Source: Rheinheimera pacifica
Lineage (GTDB): Bacteria > Pseudomonadota > Gammaproteobacteria > Enterobacterales > Alteromonadaceae
NCBI RefSeq assembly: GCF_024809855.1
Contig: NZ_JANUEM010000011.1
Coordinates: 96,830-160,829 of the forward strand
Length of the DNA: 64,000 nt
Direction of reading: 5' to 3'
Position numbers and translations under genes: made by a program. Each line of letters opens with the position of its first letter. The stretch's first letter is position 1. Shown in pieces: positions 28,616 through 37,660 of the stretch. The notes under the pieces were generated by a model, which saw only the letters and a list, made by a program, of their open reading frames with translations, had not been told where the DNA came from and did not search any database.

Positions 28616-29413
28616 ATGCCCCCAAATCAGGCTCCTGTATTGTATTTACCCCACGGTGGTGGCCCTTTACCTTTACTTAATGATCCAAATCACCAGATGC
28701 TAACGCAGTTTATCACCGGGCTTGGCCATAAACTGGCGACCCCGGCCGCCATACTGGTGATCAGTGCGCACTGGGAAACCGCCCAGCCAGCGCTTACTGC
28801 TGCTGACAACCCGGCATTGTTATTTGACTACTCAGGTTTTCCGCCTGAAAGCTATCAGCTAAGTTACCCGGCCCCCGGCGCGCCACAACTGGCAGCACAA
28901 ATAGCAGAAAAACTGCAACAGGCAGGTTTTAACCCACAGCTCAATACCAACCGGGGTTGGGATCATGGTGTTTTTGTACCGCTACTGATGCTACGCCCGC
29001 AAGCTGATATTCCTGTGCTGCAGCTATCGCTGCTAAAAGGCCTGGACCCGGCAACCCATATTGCTTTAGGTGAAGCAATCAGCTTTTTACGGCAACAAAA
29101 TGTGCTGATTGTCGGCTCCGGTATGAGCTTTCATAATATGCAGGCGTTTTTCCGTCAGGATCTGGTGCGCGATGCGCAGGTTGAAGCATTTAATCAGTAT
29201 TTTATCGACAGCCTGCAGCCACAGCACAGTTACGCTGAACAGGCAAAGCGGCTGATTAACTGGCAGCAGGCACCTGACGCCAGGCTAATGCACCCGCGCG
29301 AAGAACACCTGCTGCCGCTGCACGTTTGCTTTGGTGCCGCCAAAGGCAGTACCGCGCAGCTACTGTTTAACGATAAAGTCTTGCACAAAACCGTGCTGGC
29401 ATTTGGCTGGTAA
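28616..29413 (+). CDS. DODA-type extradiol aromatic-ring dioxygenase (YgiD-like)
   Basis: A 265-residue LigB/DODA-family Fe or Zn enzyme resembling YgiD (4,5-DOPA extradiol dioxygenase). Metal ligands and conserved segments are YLPHGGGPLPLL at the N-terminus, LVISAHWETAQP, NRGWDHGVFVPLLML and GSGMSFHNMQAF, with PREEHLLPLHVCFGAA near the end. The start at 28616 gives the usual YgiD length; the frame can be extended 23 residues to a TTG, but without a ribosome-binding site. The physiological substrate is unproven for this family. Confidence 0.9.
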   Translation: MPPNQAPVLYLPHGGGPLPLLNDPNHQMLTQFITGLGHKLATPAAILVISAHWETAQPALTAADNPALLFDYSGFPPESYQLSYPAPGAPQLAAQIAEKLQQAGFNPQLNTNRGWDHGVFVPLLMLRPQADIPVLQLSLLKGLDPATHIALGEAISFLRQQNVLIVGSGMSFHNMQAFFRQDLVRDAQVEAFNQYFIDSLQPQHSYAEQAKRLINWQQAPDARLMHPREEHLLPLHVCFGAAKGSTAQLLFNDKVLHKTVLAFGW

Positions 29414-29430
29414 AACACCCAAGCTTAAAT

Positions 29431-29491
29431 GCAATAAAGCAGCGCCATTAAACGGCACTGCGGTGTAAACGCTGCTTTATTGCACTTTTAT
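29431..29491. terminator. Long-stem bidirectional terminator
   Basis: A perfect 14-bp inverted repeat: GCAATAAAGCAGCG (29431-29444) and CGCTGCTTTATTGC (29470-29483), with a 25-base loop, followed by ACTTTTAT on the plus strand. It lies between convergent genes. Confidence 0.65.
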
Positions 29492-29512
29492 CCAACTGAT
29501 TTCGCTACAGTA

Positions 29513-30709
29513 TCAGCCCTTTTTTGCTACCGGAGTTACGCTAACCCGCTCTATACCGGCTTGCACTACGTCAAGCTCAAAATCCAGCTGTACTAACTGG
29601 TCTTTATGCACTTTTCCGGTTGCTGTGTATTGCCATTGCTCCAGCGCACGTAGTGCTTCTTTATCAAATACCTTCTCAGGGCTCGATTTCACGACACTGG
29701 CGTTGCTCACTTTGCCTTGTGCATCGACATCAAATTTAATCTGCACATAACCTGAAATCCCCTGTTCAGCAGCTTGCAGTGGATAACGCGGTTCAATGCG
29801 CATAACCGCAGCAAGCTGTTGTGTTTTGCTGACACCAGCCATAACCGGTTGTTGTAATAATACTGTCGCACTTACTACCAGTGCCATTGCAGCCAGTACC
29901 AGAATTTTGCTGACACCTTGCTGTCGCTGTAATTGCGTAATACGTTGTTTCATAGTGTTAAAGTCTCCATAATGATGGGTAAGCGGCCACCAGTTTACTG
30001 ATAGCTGCTGTGTACTGCTTAGTAAGGCATAACCATAAGCAATTCTTTCTGCCTTGCTGGCATCTTGTGTTACCAGTGCATCGCAGGCCAGTTCTTGTGC
30101 ATGGCGGTATTGGCGATATGCCAGCCACACCAAGGGGTTAAACCAAAACAGGCTAAGCAGCGCCAAAGCAAAATAATTCAGATGTAAATCACCCCGGTAC
30201 CAGTGTGTCAGCTCGTGTTGCAAAATAAGCTGCTGCTGGGTAGCGTCAAAGCGGCTGAAAAAGTCATGCGGCAGCACAATTCGTGGCGTAATTAAGCCGG
30301 TGATATAAGGCCCGCTACTGTTATCTGCCTGACGGCAATATACAGGCATATTACTGCCACTAAGCGGCGTTGCACGGTTAAACTGAGCACGGCCGCTAAT
30401 GTAACTTAGCAACAAAAAAGTGCCGCACAGCATTACCCCGCTAAGCCATAACCAAAACAGCCAGTTAATATCATCTGCTGCTGCCGCCACCTGCTGTATT
30501 CCTACCTGATAGCGCTCAATGGCACCCGCCTCAACAACCTTTGGCAGTAACGGGGTAATAGCAGCGCAAAGCAGCAGAAGCGGCACGGCAACCCATAATG
30601 CATACAAGGTGCGGGCGCCAAGGGGCTTAAGCAGATATTGCTGGGCCAGCAGTAAAATTATCAGCATTACCGACAGCGGCACCGACACATGCAACAGGTA
30701 ATCAGTCAT
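29513..30709 (-). CDS. BlaR1/MecR1-like M56 metallopeptidase with C-terminal TonB domain
   Basis: A 398-residue membrane peptidase. Four N-terminal and central helices surround the M56 zinc site HELTHW (near residue 172), with FNPLVWLAYRQYRHAQELACD holding the third ligand. A further helix near residue 275 leads to a periplasmic TonB C-terminal-like domain (EPRYPLQAAEQGISGYVQIKF, ending LDFELDV). BlaR1 relatives sense a signal and cleave the partner BlaI repressor. The start at 30709 overlaps the BlaI stop by 8 bases, so the pair is coupled. The TonB-like sensor in place of a penicillin-binding domain suggests a ligand other than beta-lactam. Confidence 0.9.
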   Translation of the reverse strand: MTDYLLHVSVPLSVMLIILLLAQQYLLKPLGARTLYALWVAVPLLLLCAAITPLLPKVVEAGAIERYQVGIQQVAAAADDINWLFWLWLSGVMLCGTFLLLSYISGRAQFNRATPLSGSNMPVYCRQADNSSGPYITGLITPRIVLPHDFFSRFDATQQQLILQHELTHWYRGDLHLNYFALALLSLFWFNPLVWLAYRQYRHAQELACDALVTQDASKAERIAYGYALLSSTQQLSVNWWPLTHHYGDFNTMKQRITQLQRQQGVSKILVLAAMALVVSATVLLQQPVMAGVSKTQQLAAVMRIEPRYPLQAAEQGISGYVQIKFDVDAQGKVSNASVVKSSPEKVFDKEALRALEQWQYTATGKVHKDQLVQLDFELDVVQAGIERVSVTPVAKKG

Positions 30710-31082
30710 GGTGCTGCTCCTGCTCCCAATCAGCAATTAATTGCTTTAGCTGCTGCACATCGTCGGCATTAAGTTTGTTCTGGCTGGCAAAACCGGCTAC
30801 CAGCGGCGCGACACGGCCGGCAAATATCCGTTCAACAAAAGAGCGGCTTTGCTCAAGCTTATAGTCCTGCTCGGCAATAAGCGGGTAATATAAATAAGCC
30901 CGGCCATCTTTATCAAAACCCAATGCACCTTTGCTTACCAGCCGGTTAAGCAGTGTTTTTACCGTTTTTTCATGCCAGTCTTTGTCATTGCCCAGCGCCT
31001 CGACTACGTCGTTGGCTGACAATGGCTGACGCTGCCACAGTACCTGCATTACGCTAAGTTCGGCATTGCTGATTTCGATCAT
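30702..31082 (-). CDS. BlaI/MecI/CopY-family transcriptional repressor
   Basis: A 126-residue winged-helix repressor: ISNAELSVMQVLWQRQPLSAND, WHEKTVKTLLNRLVSKGALGF and the strand RAYLYYPLIAEQDYK match BlaI/MecI. It would dimerise on TACA-N2-TGTA operators, two of which lie directly upstream. It is the first gene of an operon with the M56 peptidase, which is expected to inactivate it by proteolysis. Confidence 0.93.
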   Translation of the reverse strand: MIEISNAELSVMQVLWQRQPLSANDVVEALGNDKDWHEKTVKTLLNRLVSKGALGFDKDGRAYLYYPLIAEQDYKLEQSRSFVERIFAGRVAPLVAGFASQNKLNADDVQQLKQLIADWEQEQHHD

Positions 31083-31096
31083 AAAGCACCTTATGG

Positions 31097-31133
31097 ATTA
31101 CACTTGTAATACATTTAATATTACAGATGTAAT
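31097..31133. promoter_or_regulatory. Tandem BlaI-type operators
   Basis: Two perfect 14-bp palindromes, ATTACA-CT-TGTAAT (31097-31110) and ATTACA-GA-TGTAAT (31120-31133), are spaced 23 bp centre to centre and start 15 bases upstream of the repressor gene. They fit the TACA-N2-TGTA core recognised by BlaI/MecI repressors, implying autoregulation. Confidence 0.85.
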
Positions 31134-31165
31134 CTATAGGTGCAAGCTAATGCTAAAATTATTTT

Positions 31166-32191
31166 TCAGGCTTCTGCAACAAGATGCTCTGTCGGGCAGC
31201 AGTGAAAGGTGTCGCCCAGCATAAACTTTTGCCGGTATTGGCTGGGGGTAAGTTCGGTGTAGTTAATAAATAACTTGCGAAACGAGCTGACATCTTCATA
31301 GCCCACTTGCAACACAATCTGCTCTATTGGCTGGTTGGTTGTTTCCAGTAAACGTTTGGCCTGTTCTACCCGTAAGCGCTGCAAATAATTCAGTGGAGTG
31401 TCATTTAGTGCGGTTTTAAAACGGCGCAGTAAGGTGCGCTTGGTCAGGTGAAACTGCTCTGCCAACTGATCCAGTACAAAAGGCTGTGCCAGATGCTGGC
31501 TAAGGTAGCTTTGTATTTGCACCACTAATGAGTCGTTATGCTGCAAACCGATAGATAAATCCATATAAGGTACCTGCGAGGTGCGGTTGGGATCGGTCAG
31601 CATAATTTTTGCCATCTGCCGGGCAAACTGCTCGCCGGCTAACTGCTCGGTTAGCGCCAGACATAAATTAATATAAGAGGTGGTAGCCCCGGCAGTTAGC
31701 AGGTTGCCATCCTGCACCAGCAGCTTGTCCAGCTGCAAATGCACATTGGGGTACAAACTTTTAAATATATCTTTAAAAAACCAGCTGCTGGTGGCTTTAC
31801 GATGATCGAGCAAGCCGCTACCCGCCAGTATGTAAGTACCGGTACAGCTGGCTGCAATTAAACTGCCCCGCTCTGCCGCCTGATGTAAACCAGGGTAATA
31901 GGCATTTGATTGCGCAGCTAAAGCCGCCAGTTCAGTGCGCCGGTATGCATAAGCCGGCACCAGAATCAGCGCATCGGCTTGCTGCCACGGATGCGGCTGT
32001 ATCGCTAACTCCACACCCGGCTTTAGTTTAAGCGCCGCACCATCTGGCGACACCAGATAACAATGAAACAGCGGCGCGACTGTTTGCTGCTGCAATGCCC
32101 ATAGCACATTGCAATATTCAAAATAATCCAGCAGCGCAAATACATCGCTGCAGATACTGTTGTGGTTAGCCAGAATGGCAATCTGCTTCAT
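31166..32191 (-). CDS. GlxA-type AraC-family regulator with DJ-1/PfpI domain
   Basis: A 341-residue regulator. The N-terminal DJ-1/PfpI-like domain (about residues 1-180) includes the nucleophile-elbow region IAASCTGTYILAGSGLLDHRKAT with a Cys. The C-terminal AraC HTH (about 230-325) includes FHLTKRTLLRRFKTALNDTP and IVLQVGYEDVSSFRKLF. Such proteins are activators or repressors whose DJ-1 domain probably binds a small ligand. The start at 32191 uses an AGGA site; the GTG 36 bases upstream is poorly placed. It is divergent from two small membrane-protein genes. Confidence 0.9.
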   Translation of the reverse strand: MKQIAILANHNSICSDVFALLDYFEYCNVLWALQQQTVAPLFHCYLVSPDGAALKLKPGVELAIQPHPWQQADALILVPAYAYRRTELAALAAQSNAYYPGLHQAAERGSLIAASCTGTYILAGSGLLDHRKATSSWFFKDIFKSLYPNVHLQLDKLLVQDGNLLTAGATTSYINLCLALTEQLAGEQFARQMAKIMLTDPNRTSQVPYMDLSIGLQHNDSLVVQIQSYLSQHLAQPFVLDQLAEQFHLTKRTLLRRFKTALNDTPLNYLQRLRVEQAKRLLETTNQPIEQIVLQVGYEDVSSFRKLFINYTELTPSQYRQKFMLGDTFHCCPTEHLVAEA

Positions 32192-32313
32192 CGGTTTATC
32201 CTGTACAGGCAACTTGTCACTATTCACCTTATTTTTATCAATAGTGACACTGCATTACTGCCAAGGCAAGAACTAGAATAGCCGTGACCTAAATAATGCA
32301 AACAGGAGGCAGT

Positions 32314-32505
32314 ATGAGTAGCCTTACAACAAAATGGCTGGCTATAGCCACATGGCTGATGAGCTGGCTGGTGATTTTCTGGATCAACTTTGCCGCAGAG
32401 TTATCGCTGATGATGCACTTTGTTGCCATACCAGTGTTGCTGATCAGCACAGCACTGGGGGCTGGCCGTTATCTGGAGTATTCTGACCATAACAGCGATG
32501 ACTGA
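32314..32505 (+). CDS. Small two-helix membrane protein
   Basis: A 63-residue protein with two hydrophobic stretches (about residues 8-26 and 31-50) and a polar acidic tail (YLEYSDHNSDD). The ATG at 32314 has a near-perfect AGGAGG ribosome-binding site, strong evidence that it is expressed. No known family. It is followed 53 bases later by another membrane-protein gene on the same strand. Confidence 0.7.
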   Translation: MSSLTTKWLAIATWLMSWLVIFWINFAAELSLMMHFVAIPVLLISTALGAGRYLEYSDHNSDD

Positions 32506-32558
32506 GTAGCAAACAGCCGTTACAATTAACCCGTGTTATTACGGCGGAATACCAAACG

Positions 32559-33206
32559 ATGACCAATTGGCAAATTGCAGGCACCCTGAGTGCATTGGCC
32601 GTTTTACTGTACTTTTATCCGCGCGAGTTTTTACCCAAACTGAAAGCAGAGCCGGGTTATCAGCATTTTGTTTTAGCTTCTGCAGTCGTGCTGAGTTTAT
32701 TGTGGAGTGTGCAGGCCGGTATTAAAGACGGACTGAATTTGCATTTTTTGCTGCTAACTACGCTGGTATTATGCCACGGCTGGCGAATTGCTATCTGGAT
32801 TTGCCTGCTGCCAATGCTATTACTGATGGGTTTTGGCAAATTGCACTGGGCGGATGCTGGTTTATATGCGCTAACCAGCTTTATTCTGCCAGGCTTATTT
32901 AGCTATACCTTGTTTTTAGCCAGCTACCGCTACTTAACCAGGCACCTGTTTGTGTATATTTTTGTCGCAGGTTTTCTTACAGCGGCATTAACGATAGTGC
33001 TGCAAATTAGCCTGACGTCACTGTGGTTTGGCCTCGAAGGGCGCTACAGCTGGCATATTATAGCCAATGATTACTGGCTATTAGCGCTACTGATCTGGTT
33101 TCCTGAAGCCCTGCTAAATGGCAGTGCAATAACGCTGATGGCCATTTACCGGCCACACTGGTTGCGTACCTTTTATGACCGGGAGTATTTATCACCTGAG
33201 CGTTAA
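32559..33206 (+). CDS. CbiM-like integral membrane protein
   Basis: A 215-residue protein with about six transmembrane helices. The C-terminal WFPEALLNGSAITLMAIYRP recalls the conserved PEA-NG segment of the energy-coupling-factor permease (CbiM-like) membrane proteins found alone in pseudomonads and Alteromonadales. No ATPase or CbiN/CbiQ partner is present, so transport activity is doubtful. Ends at a strong terminator. Confidence 0.65.
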   Translation: MTNWQIAGTLSALAVLLYFYPREFLPKLKAEPGYQHFVLASAVVLSLLWSVQAGIKDGLNLHFLLLTTLVLCHGWRIAIWICLLPMLLLMGFGKLHWADAGLYALTSFILPGLFSYTLFLASYRYLTRHLFVYIFVAGFLTAALTIVLQISLTSLWFGLEGRYSWHIIANDYWLLALLIWFPEALLNGSAITLMAIYRPHWLRTFYDREYLSPER

Positions 33207-33215
33207 AGCAGGCAC

Positions 33216-33247
33216 AAAAAAGCGAAGCACCCGGCTTCGCTTTTTAA
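33216..33247. terminator. Strong bidirectional terminator
   Basis: GCGAAGC (33222-33228) pairs with GCTTCGC (33234-33240) around a 5-base loop, flanked by A6 on the left and T5 on the right. It serves both convergent genes. Confidence 0.9.
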
Positions 33248-33257
33248 TATTGCCCGT

Positions 33258-33608
33258 TTAAAACATCCAGCTTTGTTCGTCCAGCACCGGCTCTTGTTTT
33301 TCCAGCTGTTTTAGCCCTTTAACGCTGCGGATAATTAACCATACTACCCAAAACAGCCAAACCAGCCAGCCAATCAGCACGACAGTCAGTACTGCTGCGG
33401 CAATTAAAAATACCAGCCCCATCCAGAAAGTACGGATTTGAAAGCGATAATGGCTTTGCAGCCACTCCGGGCCATCGTCTTTATTAACATAAGCAACAAT
33501 AACACCAATAATACCGGTAATACCGAATACCAAGCCTACCAGATACAAAATATACACCAGCTTTGCTGTTGACGAATTGACTGCTGGCACTGCATTAAAG
33601 TCATTCAT
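33258..33608 (-). CDS. DUF4870-like small membrane protein
   Basis: A 116-residue protein with three hydrophobic helices (about residues 17-41, 62-80, 82-95). The intervening segment GPEWLQSHYRFQIRTFWMG is a hallmark of the DUF4870-type membrane family. Unknown function. It has a good AAAGGAG ribosome-binding site. It lies 142 bases downstream of the GDT1-family gene on the same strand. Confidence 0.75.
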   Translation of the reverse strand: MNDFNAVPAVNSSTAKLVYILYLVGLVFGITGIIGVIVAYVNKDDGPEWLQSHYRFQIRTFWMGLVFLIAAAVLTVVLIGWLVWLFWVVWLIIRSVKGLKQLEKQEPVLDEQSWMF

Positions 33609-33749
33609 GACTTAATCTCCTTTACTTCAGCTATTGTTTTTTTAATAAAACCAGCGTCAAGCTAATGTTAAGCTGACTCAACAGTTTCGTTAAGCAACAT
33701 ATCGGTAAATGCAAGCTTAATCAACGGCTTCAATGCGCTAAACAACTAT

Positions 33750-34328
33750 TTACCCTAACATCATAAGCTGGTCAGAGCAGATAATATAAAGCCCAAGCAG
33801 CATAAATACCGCGCAGGCAGCCCGGCGTGCCCAGTTCAGCGATATTTTCTGCAATAACCAACTACCGGCATACACTACAGGTACGTTAGCAGCCAGCATG
33901 CCCAGCGTGGTGCCCACAATAACCATCCACACCGCATCTTCAAAACTGGCAGCCAGTATTACCGTGGCTATTTGGGTTTTATCGCCAATTTCGGCCAGGA
34001 AAAATAAAATGCAACTGGCAGCAAAAGCGCCAAACCGAAGCACATTGGTATCACCGCTGTCATCTTTGTCAGGAATTAACAGCCACAGCGCAACAACAAT
34101 GAAAGAGCCGCCCAGCAGCCAGTTGTGCCAACCTTGCGGAATAAACTGCGCAACCCAAACACCCAACCAGGCCGATGCAGCATGATTAAGCAAAGTAGCC
34201 ACTAAAATACCGGCAATAATTGCGCTTTTAGAGCGAAATCTGGCAGCAAGAAATAAAGAGAGTAATTGGGTTTTATCGCCAATTTCAGCAATAGCTACGG
34301 CGGTAAAAGAGGATAAAAAGGCTTCCAT
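33750..34328 (-). CDS. TMEM165/GDT1-family manganese exporter
   Basis: A 192-residue inner-membrane cation exchanger of the UPF0016/GDT1 family, the group of bacterial Mn2+ exporters such as MntX/MneA. It has six helices in two inverted halves, each with the signature E-x-G-D-K-T: EIGDKTQLL near residue 15 and EIGDKTQIA near residue 112. The start at 34328 is chosen for its AAGGTG site at proper spacing. Its leader holds a manganese-type riboswitch, which supports the assignment. Confidence 0.9.
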   Translation of the reverse strand: MEAFLSSFTAVAIAEIGDKTQLLSLFLAARFRSKSAIIAGILVATLLNHAASAWLGVWVAQFIPQGWHNWLLGGSFIVVALWLLIPDKDDSGDTNVLRFGAFAASCILFFLAEIGDKTQIATVILAASFEDAVWMVIVGTTLGMLAANVPVVYAGSWLLQKISLNWARRAACAVFMLLGLYIICSDQLMMLG

Positions 34329-34356
34329 CAACTGCACCTTGGCGGGATATAAACAT

Positions 34357-34399
34357 AAGACACAACACCGGCTCCCGCTTTGGGCCAGTAGTGTGTCTT
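34357..34399 (-). promoter_or_regulatory. Expression-platform hairpin of the Mn riboswitch
   Basis: On the minus strand AAGACACA pairs with TGTGTCTT, extended inward through GGC/GCC with wobble pairs. Its 5' arm overlaps the 3' strand of the riboswitch P1 helix (CTTAAG, 34397-34402), so the two folds look mutually exclusive. The U tract is poor, so it may act as a terminator or by controlling translation. Confidence 0.55.
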
Positions 34400-34512
34400 A
34401 AGTCTCATCAATTCAAAGCAGGCTCTGAACGTTACGGCCATGTGCATTGAGGCACAAGTATGTTGACCGCAACCCGGTGTATAACCACACCGTAGATTAC
34501 TCCCTTAAGGCA
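34397..34512 (-). ncRNA. yybP-ykoY manganese riboswitch (aptamer)
   Basis: Read on the minus strand, the leader begins CCTTAAGGGAGTAATCTACGG, continues with GGTCAACATACTTGTGCC and a GGCCGTAACGTTC segment, and closes with GAGACTTAAG. The GGGAGTA loop, the GTCAACATACT loop and the closing GAGACTT next to P1 match my memory of the yybP-ykoY consensus. P1 forms between CTTAAG at 34503-34508 and CTTAAG at 34397-34402. Its placement upstream of a GDT1-family Mn exporter is the classic context: Mn2+ binding should turn the exporter on. Confidence 0.85.
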
Positions 34513-34540
34513 GCGCGCATTCTAGTGAGTTTGCGCGCTG
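34511..34540. repeat. Hairpin upstream of the Mn riboswitch
   Basis: CAGCGCGC (34511-34518) and GCGCGCTG (34533-34540) pair perfectly. It is downstream of the RND operon and could end it, but lacks a U tract. Confidence 0.45.
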
Positions 34541-34606
34541 CTGTAAAGCGTTAATCCGCCACCTCCCGCATGATGCAGTTTGCCCACATCAACACGCCAT
34601 AAATCA

Positions 34607-37600
34607 TCAGGCCCAAACTTTATCAGCCCAACGTTTAGCATTAGCACGCCAGTTGGCCCAGGTGCTGATCAGGTTAACCAGGCCCCAGTATGTTAGTGGC
34701 ACCAGCACTAAACTGGTCAGGGTTGAAAACAACAAACCGCCAATAATAGCAATGGCCATTGGCGCATAGCTTGGGCCGTCACCACCAATTTGAGTGCCGC
34801 CCATAGCCAGCGGTAATAAACCCAGTACGGTGGTAGATACTGTCATCAGTATTGGCCGCAACCGCGACTCGCTGGCACTGATGATAAGCTCACGCAATGT
34901 TGCTTCTGGTTGCTCCTGCCTGTCCTGGTTGATCCTGTCTACCAGCACTATGCCGTTATTTACCACTATACCCATTAGCACCAGCATACCTATCATGCCC
35001 ATAATGCCCATGGTGGTGCCGGTAAACATAAAGGTCCAGAACACGCCAACCAGCGAGAACAATAACGAACCTATTACTGCTGTGGGCAACAACAGGGATT
35101 CGAATAGCGCCGCCATGACCAGATAAATCATGGCAACAGCCAGCAGCATATTAACCATCATCACCTGCTGCGATTCATCCTGTTGCTGAAAGCTGCCCTG
35201 AAACGACCAGCGATAACCCGGAGGCAATGCCAGCTTATCCATGACCTTTGTAATGTCTTCGCGGGCAGTATCCATTTTATAATCTTTCGCCATATTCATT
35301 CTGATGGCGATGCCGGTTTGGCGGTCAAAGCGGCGAATTTGGTCCAGCCTTGGGGCAATAGCTAATTCAGCCAGTTGCTGTAAGCTGATAACAACATTGT
35401 CTTTGGTCAGGATTGGCAATGCCGACAGTTCAGCCAGTGAATGACTCACCTTTTCATCGTACAGTACACGCATTAACAGCTCACCCTGCTCGGCACTGCG
35501 AAAGGTGCGCAAATTGGTACCACGTAAGGCCAGTGATACCGCATTGGCGACCTGCTGTGCGTTTAAACCGTGACGCTGCAGTTGATCAAGTTTTAACGTG
35601 ATCTGAATTTCCTGCTGGCCCAGCGCAATTTCAGAGCTGACATCCTCCAACCCGGTAACAGCAGCCAGCATAGGCTCAATATCGGCAGCCAGTTTTAGCA
35701 GTACTTCAGTAGAACTGCCCAGCAAATGCACCTGCATACCGCCATTGTTGCCCCAGCCAAAAGACGGTTTAGACCTTACCAGTGCAGGCCAGTCTTTACG
35801 GATGGCCTCTTTTAACTGCGCCAGAGGCTGACTTAGCTGTGGTTTTAAAATAATAATCGAGTTGGCATAACCGGCACGGTAATAGCTGTACACCGACTCA
35901 ACATCAAACTTGTCTTTGTTAGCATACAAATAGGCTTCCATAGTACTCACTTCAGCTTCTACTTCTGCCAGCGCATAGTTACCCTGAATATTGTAATTTA
36001 AAAAAATACGGTCAGTATCTTCGTTGTCATCATTCCCACCTGACACTGCCCCTATTGGTATGACAATGCTGCTAAGCAATAACACTGCAATAAACGCCGA
36101 CCAACGCGGGTGATACATTACCCAGCCCAGTATTTTACGGTACTTTGCTTCAAAAGCACCGGCCTGCTGATCTTTTACCGGCTGTACATTTAAACGCGTA
36201 GTTAACAATGGGATCAGTGTTAATGCCATCAACAGGCTAACTGCCAGACACAGGCAGATGGCAATAGCCACATGCTCTAAAAAGATGGTCAGCTCCATTT
36301 TCTGGCCAACAATATTCGGCAAAAACACAATGGCAGTAGTTGCCGTACCGGCTACAACCGCCAGGCTTACCCGGCGCACACCGCGTGCAGTAGCCGTTTT
36401 TACATCACCACCGGCAGCACGCTCACGAAAAATACTCTCAGTTACCACTACGGCGTTATCTACCAGCATGCCCACCGCCAGCATTAACCCCATCATGCTT
36501 AAAATATTTAAGCTGTAACCGAGAAAATACATAATGCCCAGCGCAATACAAATAGATACCGGCACCGCCAGTACCACTACCATAGTGGTGCCAATATGGC
36601 GCAAAAACACATACAGCACAGCAAAGGATAACAGCGCCCCTACGCCACCGGCGCTGAGTAAATCGGCCAGCGAAGTTGTTACGCCTTTAGCGGTGTCATC
36701 CATAATGTACAGGCTGATGCCATTAAAAGCCGGATCGTCATCTGCCGCCTGCACTACTGCCAGCGCAGCTTTAGCCACTTCAACCAGGTTAGCGCCCGAC
36801 TCTTTATACACATTCATGCCCACGGCATAGGTTTGATCCAGATGGCGGCCATCCTCACGTTTTGGCAGTTCCAGTTGCACGGTAGCCACTTCACGTAAAC
36901 TTAAGCCGGGGCGCAGTGGTAATGAGGCAATTTCTTCCAGCTCACGGTATTCGCCTACCGGTTTTACCAGAATACTGTTGTCGATATTGCGCAGCTCTCC
37001 GGCGGTCATAGCAAAGTTATAGCCTTGCAGCGTGCTTACCAGTGCTGCTGCGTCTATATTCAGTGCGCGCATTTTGTCGGGGTTAAGCCGGATCACTACC
37101 TGGCGCTTTTCTACGCCATACAGCTCAACTTTAGATACCCCCTGCACCCGCTCCAGTGGCCGTTTTATTTGCCGCTCCAACAGATCGTACGCCATGGCTA
37201 GATCACGTTCGCTGGAAATACGCAGCTGAAATATCGGCATATCGTTGGTGTTAAACTGAAATACCAGTACACGCTCAACATCTTTGGGCAGCAAATGGCG
37301 GATGCTGTCTAACCGTTCGCGCACCTCAATGCTTTTGCTGTTAATGTTTTCTTCCCATTTAAACTCCAGCGACACTTCTGCGCTGTTTTCATTTGACCAG
37401 GAACGCATTTGCTTAATGCCGGTTACCGTGGCCAACGCTTCTTCCAGCGGCCGGGTGATAAGCCGCTCTATTTCGGTTGGCGTAGCATTGTTGTACGGCA
37501 CATTAATAAAAATTTGCGGAATATCAATACCGGGGAATTTCTCCAGCGGCAACATACGGCTGGCAATAACACCAAACACCAGCATTGATAAAAATATCAT

Positions 37601-37660
37601 GCAAATGGTAACCGGCCGTGTCAGCGCAAAGCGGGTTATAGCAAGCGGTTGCTGGCTCAT
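34607..37660 (-). CDS. RND efflux permease B
   Basis: A 1017-residue RND (HAE1-like) permease with 12 helices and two large periplasmic loops. The TM4 motif reads GMLVDNAVVVTE, so only one of the two acidic residues of AcrB (Asp407/Asp408) is kept. Conserved ends include MVVVLAVPVSICIALG and MGIVVNNGIVLVDRIN in TM10. The start codon overlaps the previous permease stop (ATGA), so two different permeases are made together, as in the MdtBC and TriBC heteromeric pumps. The substrate is unknown. It is the last gene of the operon. Confidence 0.93.
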   Translation of the reverse strand: MSQQPLAITRFALTRPVTICMIFLSMLVFGVIASRMLPLEKFPGIDIPQIFINVPYNNATPTEIERLITRPLEEALATVTGIKQMRSWSNENSAEVSLEFKWEENINSKSIEVRERLDSIRHLLPKDVERVLVFQFNTNDMPIFQLRISSERDLAMAYDLLERQIKRPLERVQGVSKVELYGVEKRQVVIRLNPDKMRALNIDAAALVSTLQGYNFAMTAGELRNIDNSILVKPVGEYRELEEIASLPLRPGLSLREVATVQLELPKREDGRHLDQTYAVGMNVYKESGANLVEVAKAALAVVQAADDDPAFNGISLYIMDDTAKGVTTSLADLLSAGGVGALLSFAVLYVFLRHIGTTMVVVLAVPVSICIALGIMYFLGYSLNILSMMGLMLAVGMLVDNAVVVTESIFRERAAGGDVKTATARGVRRVSLAVVAGTATTAIVFLPNIVGQKMELTIFLEHVAIAICLCLAVSLLMALTLIPLLTTRLNVQPVKDQQAGAFEAKYRKILGWVMYHPRWSAFIAVLLLSSIVIPIGAVSGGNDDNEDTDRIFLNYNIQGNYALAEVEAEVSTMEAYLYANKDKFDVESVYSYYRAGYANSIIILKPQLSQPLAQLKEAIRKDWPALVRSKPSFGWGNNGGMQVHLLGSSTEVLLKLAADIEPMLAAVTGLEDVSSEIALGQQEIQITLKLDQLQRHGLNAQQVANAVSLALRGTNLRTFRSAEQGELLMRVLYDEKVSHSLAELSALPILTKDNVVISLQQLAELAIAPRLDQIRRFDRQTGIAIRMNMAKDYKMDTAREDITKVMDKLALPPGYRWSFQGSFQQQDESQQVMMVNMLLAVAMIYLVMAALFESLLLPTAVIGSLLFSLVGVFWTFMFTGTTMGIMGMIGMLVLMGIVVNNGIVLVDRINQDRQEQPEATLRELIISASESRLRPILMTVSTTVLGLLPLAMGGTQIGGDGPSYAPMAIAIIGGLLFSTLTSLVLVPLTYWGLVNLISTWANWRANAKRWADKVWA

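Noticed and set aside
36258..36830. Plus-strand frames opposite the RND permease
   Set aside because: Antisense shadows caused by GC-skewed codons of hydrophobic helices.
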